This document shows positions 6,648-6,772 of a stretch of DNA of 6,772 nt, in pieces. A model generated the notes under the pieces. It ran no database searches, was not told where the DNA came from, and was given only the letters and a program-made list of their open reading frames with translations. The stretch's first letter is position 1; each line of letters opens with the position of its first letter. Location of the stretch: contig JAJSAJ010000517.1 in NCBI GenBank assembly GCA_024274855.1, positions 1-6,772 of the forward strand. Reading direction: 5' to 3'. Source of the stretch: Planctomycetota bacterium. GTDB taxonomy: Bacteria > Planctomycetota > Planctomycetia > Pirellulales > Pirellulaceae. A program made the position numbers and the translations under genes.

Positions 6648-6677
6648 ACTAGAAATCGCGAAATATCCTCGCGTCAA
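6648..6677 (-). promoter_or_regulatory. Candidate sigma-70-like promoter of the kinase gene
   Basis: On the minus strand TTGACG (6672-6677) matches the -35 consensus at five of six positions. TCTAGT (6648-6653) matches the -10 consensus at four of six after an 18-base spacer. Transcription would start near 6641, giving a leader of about 75 bases. The spacer contains an inverted repeat (6657-6673). The weak -10 could mean that an activator or an alternative sigma factor is needed. Confidence 0.35.
6657..6673. promoter_or_regulatory. Inverted repeat in the promoter spacer, possible operator
   Basis: CGCGA (6657-6661) and TCGCG (6669-6673) are exact reverse complements separated by seven A/T-rich bases (AATATCC). 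The repeat lies in the spacer of the candidate kinase promoter and overlaps the edge of its -35 box, a usual place for a repressor site. The arms are only five bases long, so chance occurrence is possible. Confidence 0.3.
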
Positions 6678-6718
6678 CACCCCAGAATAGGCTGTGTTCC
6701 CAGATTAACGCATCGTGC

Positions 6719-6743
6719 CGGACGGCCAGAACGGACGGCCAGA
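6719..6743. repeat. Two-copy 13-bp tandem repeat upstream of the kinase promoter
   Basis: CGGACGGCCAGA occurs exactly at 6719-6730 and 6732-6743, a period of 13 bases. It lies about 42 bases upstream of the candidate -35 box. It could be a paired activator site or a small slippage duplication; the sequence alone does not decide. The rest of 6567-6772 holds no gene I can support. Confidence 0.5.
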
Positions 6744-6772
6744 TTGCCAAGAGATCGGACCTTTGTCGCGAA

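Overview
This window looks like chromosomal DNA from a planctomycete, most likely of the Pirellula/Rhodopirellula type. The strongest evidence is the giant minus-strand gene: a Hanks-type Ser/Thr kinase with a short N-terminal helical segment, one transmembrane helix, a coiled coil, a conserved 'LRGYEWRYL' linker and a very long WD40 tail. That architecture is characteristic of planctomycetes. The moderate GC content and the wide spacers between genes also fit. This is inference from gene architecture; no marker gene is present.

Layout. Positions 1-226 hold no gene I can support, only a hairpin (152-190) and a -10-like box just before the first gene. Positions 227-847 (+) encode a small class I SAM-dependent methyltransferase of the 'PWDIG' type, related to enzymes that methylate small heterocyclic or thiol compounds. 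Positions 848-1269 are non-coding and dense in inverted repeats: a hairpin after the methyltransferase stop, an imperfect long inverted-repeat structure at about 921-1168 with a perfect hairpin inside it, and a strong intrinsic terminator that serves the minus strand. Positions 1270-1806 (-) encode a secreted coiled-coil protein with a very basic tail, which I cannot assign to a family. Positions 1807-2093 are a spacer. Positions 2094-6566 (-) encode the 1490-residue kinase. Positions 6567-6772 are its upstream region, with a good ribosome binding site, a candidate promoter and a short tandem repeat.

How the genes may work together. The kinase and the small secreted protein lie in the same direction (kinase first, 287 bases apart). 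The kinase topology predicts a cytoplasmic catalytic domain and an extracytoplasmic array of about 21 WD40 units, enough for three seven-bladed propellers. The secreted protein would share the compartment of that array, so a partnership is possible but unproven. The methyltransferase converges on these genes from the other side and appears to be a separate transcription unit.

No clear new multi-gene system is visible. The items most worth a second look are the structured element at 921-1168, the kinase-domain insert, and the kinase/secreted-protein pair.
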